DNA from: Nitrospirota bacterium
GTDB lineage: Bacteria > Nitrospirota > UBA9217
Length of the DNA: 9,687 nucleotides
Assembly: GCA_017885365.1 (NCBI GenBank)
Contig: JAFNGD010000407.1
Span: forward strand, 1-9,687
Direction of reading: 5' to 3'
The translations under genes and the position numbers were made by a program. Within the stretch, counting starts at the first letter, position 1. Every line of letters starts with the position of its first letter. Positions 7,913 through 9,687 of this stretch are shown piece after piece. The notes under the pieces are model-generated. The model saw only the letters and a program-made list of their open reading frames with translations, made no database searches and was not told the origin of the DNA.

Positions 7913-7939
7913 CGGGAATAGCATCATTCTTCATTCCCG
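7913..7939. repeat. Inverted repeat overlapping the stop codon of the PH-like gene
   Basis: CGGGAAT (7913-7919) and ATTCCCG (7933-7939) form a perfect 7-bp stem around a 13-nt loop, spanning the TGA at 7933-7931. On the minus strand two further ATTCCC copies follow within 30 nt. There is no T-run after the stem, so intrinsic termination is doubtful. It may stabilise the 3' end of the message. Confidence 0.45.
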
Positions 7940-8584
7940 AGGCGGGTCTTCATCGAGGGTCCTCTTCCCCTGGAACAGCAGTTCCAGGTAATCCTGCGCC
8001 ATAGCGTACGCTGCCCGGCCGGCATCAGCACTCGGCATCCGGCCAAGAAGCACTTGGTAGACGCTCTCGACATCCCTGACGCCCAGGAAACAAGGGAACC
8101 GCGGCTGGAGTTCGGTACCGTCGGCCCGGAATTTCCCAATGAGTTGGATGTCGCCGCTTCCATCAGGCCACAGGTGCAGGAGCGGGACCTGCATGTCCTC
8201 GTACCGGACTGCCTTTACCGAAAACCCCCGGGTCAGGGAAAGGACCCGCCTATCGGTCGCCGCATAGACGGTCCTCTGCGCCCTCCGGTATGAGAACAGG
8301 GGCAGGAGCAAGACGGATATGGCAAGGAAGGAGCCTGTGGTAAGGACCGCCGGGCGTAAGGAGAATGACACGGAATGAGCACCGAAATAGGGGCTGGAGG
8401 CTGGAAGGCAGGAAAGATACACCAGGAAGAACAGCAGAACGAACACGGCTCCGATGAGTGCTTGCCTGATCGTTGCCCGCGCGCTCCTGAGCGGATCCGG
8501 CCGGCCGGCCCACAGCAGCCCTTCTCCGTGCTCCATCGCCGGCAGGACTTCGTCATGCAGGGTTGGATCAATCATAGCGTTCAT
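7931..8584 (-). CDS. Two-helix membrane protein with a bacterial PH-like domain
   Basis: This is a 217-residue protein. I chose the ATG at 8584 because GGAG lies 6-7 nt upstream; a GTG at 8620 in the same frame has no such site. The N-terminal cytosolic part contains EGLLWAGRPDPLR (about 21-33), typical of bacterial PH-type membrane proteins. Two hydrophobic segments follow (about 42-61 and 79-98). Then comes YRRAQRTVYAATDRRVLSLTR (from 99), the usual entry into the PH-like beta barrel in this group, with RGFSVKAVRYEDM and WPDGSGDIQL after it. Such proteins are inner-membrane proteins without known catalytic activity, and the exact role is unknown. A phased direct repeat shared with the upstream region of the response regulator gene, and a candidate promoter, lie ahead of it. 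Confidence 0.8.
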   Translation of the reverse strand: MNAMIDPTLHDEVLPAMEHGEGLLWAGRPDPLRSARATIRQALIGAVFVLLFFLVYLSCLPASSPYFGAHSVSFSLRPAVLTTGSFLAISVLLLPLFSYRRAQRTVYAATDRRVLSLTRGFSVKAVRYEDMQVPLLHLWPDGSGDIQLIGKFRADGTELQPRFPCFLGVRDVESVYQVLLGRMPSADAGRAAYAMAQDYLELLFQGKRTLDEDPPRE

Positions 8585-8639
8585 CGGTATCTCCAAGTCA
8601 TCGTGCAGAAAAAGGAACACGTTGGATGCAGCGAACCGG

Positions 8640-8668
8640 ATAATACTTTAGCCGATGCCCCGGAAGAA
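8640..8668 (-). promoter_or_regulatory. Candidate activator-dependent promoter of the PH-like gene
   Basis: On the minus strand TATTAT (8645-8640) is a good -10 box. The hexamer 17 nt upstream, TTCTTC (8668-8663), is a poor -35, as expected if an activator is needed. Initiation near 8633 would put the centre of the phased direct repeat (8684-8701) about 60 bp upstream, a common class I activator position. The start codon is about 50 nt downstream. Confidence 0.4.
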
Positions 8669-8683
8669 CGTAATCGCCCGGGC

Positions 8684-8701
8684 AGGGTATTTTAAGGGTA
8701 T
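8684..8701 (-). promoter_or_regulatory. Phased direct repeat, copy 2 (putative response-regulator site)
   Basis: The plus strand reads AGGGTAT-TTTA-AGGGTAT: two identical heptamers at an 11-bp period, i.e. about one helical turn. The same arrangement, with TTTC in the middle, occurs at 9516-9533. It lies 100 nt ahead of the PH-like gene start. Response regulators often bind such direct repeats as side-by-side dimers; assigning this one to the adjacent regulator is inference. A GCCCGGGC palindrome (8676-8683) abuts it. Confidence 0.45.
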
Positions 8702-8719
8702 GGGAAAATACGTGGGGTG

Positions 8720-8736
8720 CAAGGTTCAAGGTTCAA
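8720..8736. repeat. Short 7-bp tandem repeat (AAGGTTC)
   Basis: AAGGTTC occurs twice in tandem (8721-8727 and 8728-8734) with partial flanking copies on each side. It lies in the same intergenic region as the longer 7-bp array at 8801-8842 and has the same unit length but a different sequence. Confidence 0.5.
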
Positions 8737-8800
8737 TAATTTGGGCTCGGGTTTCGGTTAACAGCTACTGGCGGGAAAAACAGATCTTCGAGAGGTGGAA

Positions 8801-8842
<42 letters not shown>

Positions 8843-8845
8843 CCC

Positions 8846-9469
8846 TTATATGATCCCCTTCTTCCGCGCTGCGACCAGCGCCCCCTGCCGGTCCTTGGCA
8901 TGGAGCTTCTCATAGATGTTCTTGATGTGGGTGTGGACGGTGTGGGGGCTGATGTTCAGCTTCACGGCAATGTCCTTGTAGGTCAGGCCGTTCTCGACCT
9001 CCCTGACGATCTCCGTCTCCCGGTGGCTCAGGAGGTATTGCTCGTCGACCCCCTCGCCCTGGAACTCACGGATCACTTTGCGGGCGATCTTCGGGCTCAT
9101 GGGTGATCCGCCCTTCGCCAGCGTATGCAGGGCGTCGATGAGTTCCCGCGGCGTACTGCCTTTCAGAATATACCCCGATGCGCCCGCCTTGATGGCCGAG
9201 AAGACAGTCTCCCGGTCGTCGAATACCGTGTGCGCCATGATCTCGAGCTCCGGCATCCGGTCCTTGAGCTCCCGGATGAGTTCGATCCCGGACATACCGG
9301 GCAGCCCGATATCGGCAAGCAGAATCTCGGGATGCGTCCGCTTGATCCCTACCAGAGCATCTTCCGCGGAACCGTAGACGCTGACCACGGAGATGCCGGT
9401 CTCCCCGCTCAGGAGCAGCTTCAGGTTCTGGCGCAGCAGGACATCGTCCTCGACGATCGATACTTTCAT
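8846..9469 (-). CDS. NarL/FixJ-family response regulator
   Basis: This 207-residue protein has an N-terminal receiver domain (1 to about 118) with the acidic pair D8-D9, the phosphorylation site D53 (LLADIGLPGMSG), T81 and K103. A LuxR-type helix-turn-helix follows (about 147-205: LSHRETEIVREVENGLTYKDI, then LNISPHTVHTHIKNIYEKL). I chose the ATG at 9469 because MKVSIVEDD is the canonical start; the frame is open further upstream but overlaps the kinase gene. The ribosome binding site is weak (AGAG about 9 nt upstream), consistent with co-transcription from the kinase. Phosphotransfer from the adjacent kinase would activate DNA binding. A phased direct repeat 47 nt upstream suggests autoregulation. 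Targets cannot be read from the sequence. Confidence 0.93.
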   Translation of the reverse strand: MKVSIVEDDVLLRQNLKLLLSGETGISVVSVYGSAEDALVGIKRTHPEILLADIGLPGMSGIELIRELKDRMPELEIMAHTVFDDRETVFSAIKAGASGYILKGSTPRELIDALHTLAKGGSPMSPKIARKVIREFQGEGVDEQYLLSHRETEIVREVENGLTYKDIAVKLNISPHTVHTHIKNIYEKLHAKDRQGALVAARKKGII

Positions 9470-9515
9470 AAGATTGACTCTAGCACAAGAGACCGCTAAA
9501 TGCCAGCGTTCCGAA

Positions 9516-9533
9516 AGGGTATTTTCAGGGTAT
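9516..9533 (-). promoter_or_regulatory. Phased direct repeat, copy 1 (putative response-regulator site)
   Basis: The plus strand reads AGGGTAT-TTTC-AGGGTAT with an 11-bp period. It matches the copy at 8684-8701 in both heptamers and three of the four spacer bases, in the same orientation. It overlaps the last codons and stop of the histidine kinase and lies 47 nt ahead of the regulator start. Because one heptamer is also kinase coding sequence, chance similarity is possible. Confidence 0.4.
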
Positions 9534-9687
9534 CGGGAATTCGAGGCGCAGCCGCGTTCCGTTGTCGGTCGTGACCACAAGGTCGCCGCTCATTTCCAAC
9601 GCGCGGTTCTTCATGTTCATGAGTCCTCTCCCGCTCGCCCGCTTGCCGTTCAGGCCGATGCCGTTGTCCCGAACCTCGAGGGACACC
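9525..9687 (-). CDS. Histidine kinase, NarX/DesK type, C-terminal ATPase end (partial)
   Basis: Fifty-three codons remain before TGA at 9527-9525; the rest lies beyond the right edge. The fragment shows two ATP-binding motifs of the GHKL fold: VRDNGIGL (G1 box) and GRGLMNMKNRA (G2 box). It ends with DNGTRLRLEFPIP, the usual last strands. The GLMNMKNRA form and a NarL-type regulator 55 bp downstream place it with HisKA_3-type kinases. Its sensor part, and so its signal, is not visible. Confidence 0.9.
   Translation of the reverse strand, partial: VSLEVRDNGIGLNGKRASGRGLMNMKNRALEMSGDLVVTTDNGTRLRLEFPIP

Larger units (their letters stand above)
7672..7930. other. Intergenic region between PH-like gene and small gene
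   Basis: No gene is supported here. It contains the promoter and ribosome binding site described separately, and near its right end the inverted and direct ATTCCC repeats. Nothing else stands out. Confidence 0.6.

Noticed and set aside
9477..9505. Sigma54 or sigma70 promoter for the response regulator
   Set aside because: TGGCA at 9505-9501 lacks a GC element at the required distance. The TGC-TAGAGT box would start transcription almost on the ATG. Neither is convincing.

Overview
The window looks like bacterial chromosome of moderately high GC content. Every gene I can support lies on the minus strand, so the genes read from right to left. The mix suggests an environmental Gram-negative bacterium of the Nitrospirota/Desulfobacterota kind: a very long secreted multidomain protein, a NarL-type two-component pair, membrane-PAS sensor remnants and short tandem intergenic repeats. 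This placement is an impression from style, not a demonstrated identity.

Layout from right to left. (1) 9687-9525 is the C-terminal end of a NarX/DesK-type histidine kinase. (2) 9469-8846 is its NarL/FixJ-type response regulator. (3) 8842-8585 is intergenic, with a 7-bp tandem repeat, a second smaller tandem repeat, an 11-bp-phased direct repeat also found upstream of the regulator, and a candidate promoter. (4) 8584-7931 is a two-helix membrane protein with a bacterial PH-like region. (5) 7747-7415 holds a good sigma70-type promoter and ribosome binding site leading into a small gene that appears broken by a stop and a frameshift. (6) 7303-6371 is a six-helix membrane protein ending in a PAS domain. 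Its frame continues past an amber stop into recognisable kinase-linker and GAF-like sequence (to 6119), interrupted by two more amber codons, so it looks like the surviving front of a longer decayed sensor. (7) 6118-5842 is an AT-rich intergenic stretch. (8) 5841-1 is one uninterrupted reading frame of 1947 codons that leaves the window. It encodes a secreted protein with a signal peptide, an autotransporter-like N-terminal region, two fibronectin III domains, two PKD domains, a parallel beta-helix, and a string of bacterial Ig-like domains ending in three ~100-residue repeats.

How the parts may work together. The kinase and regulator are a cognate pair by position. The shared phased direct repeat (AGGGTAT, 4 bp, AGGGTAT) lies ahead of both the regulator and the PH-like membrane gene, which suggests that the regulator controls itself and that gene; this is inference. 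The giant secreted protein has its own ribosome binding site and a long AT-rich leader and is probably an independent unit. I found no CRISPR array, RNA gene, transposase or complete new defence-type system.
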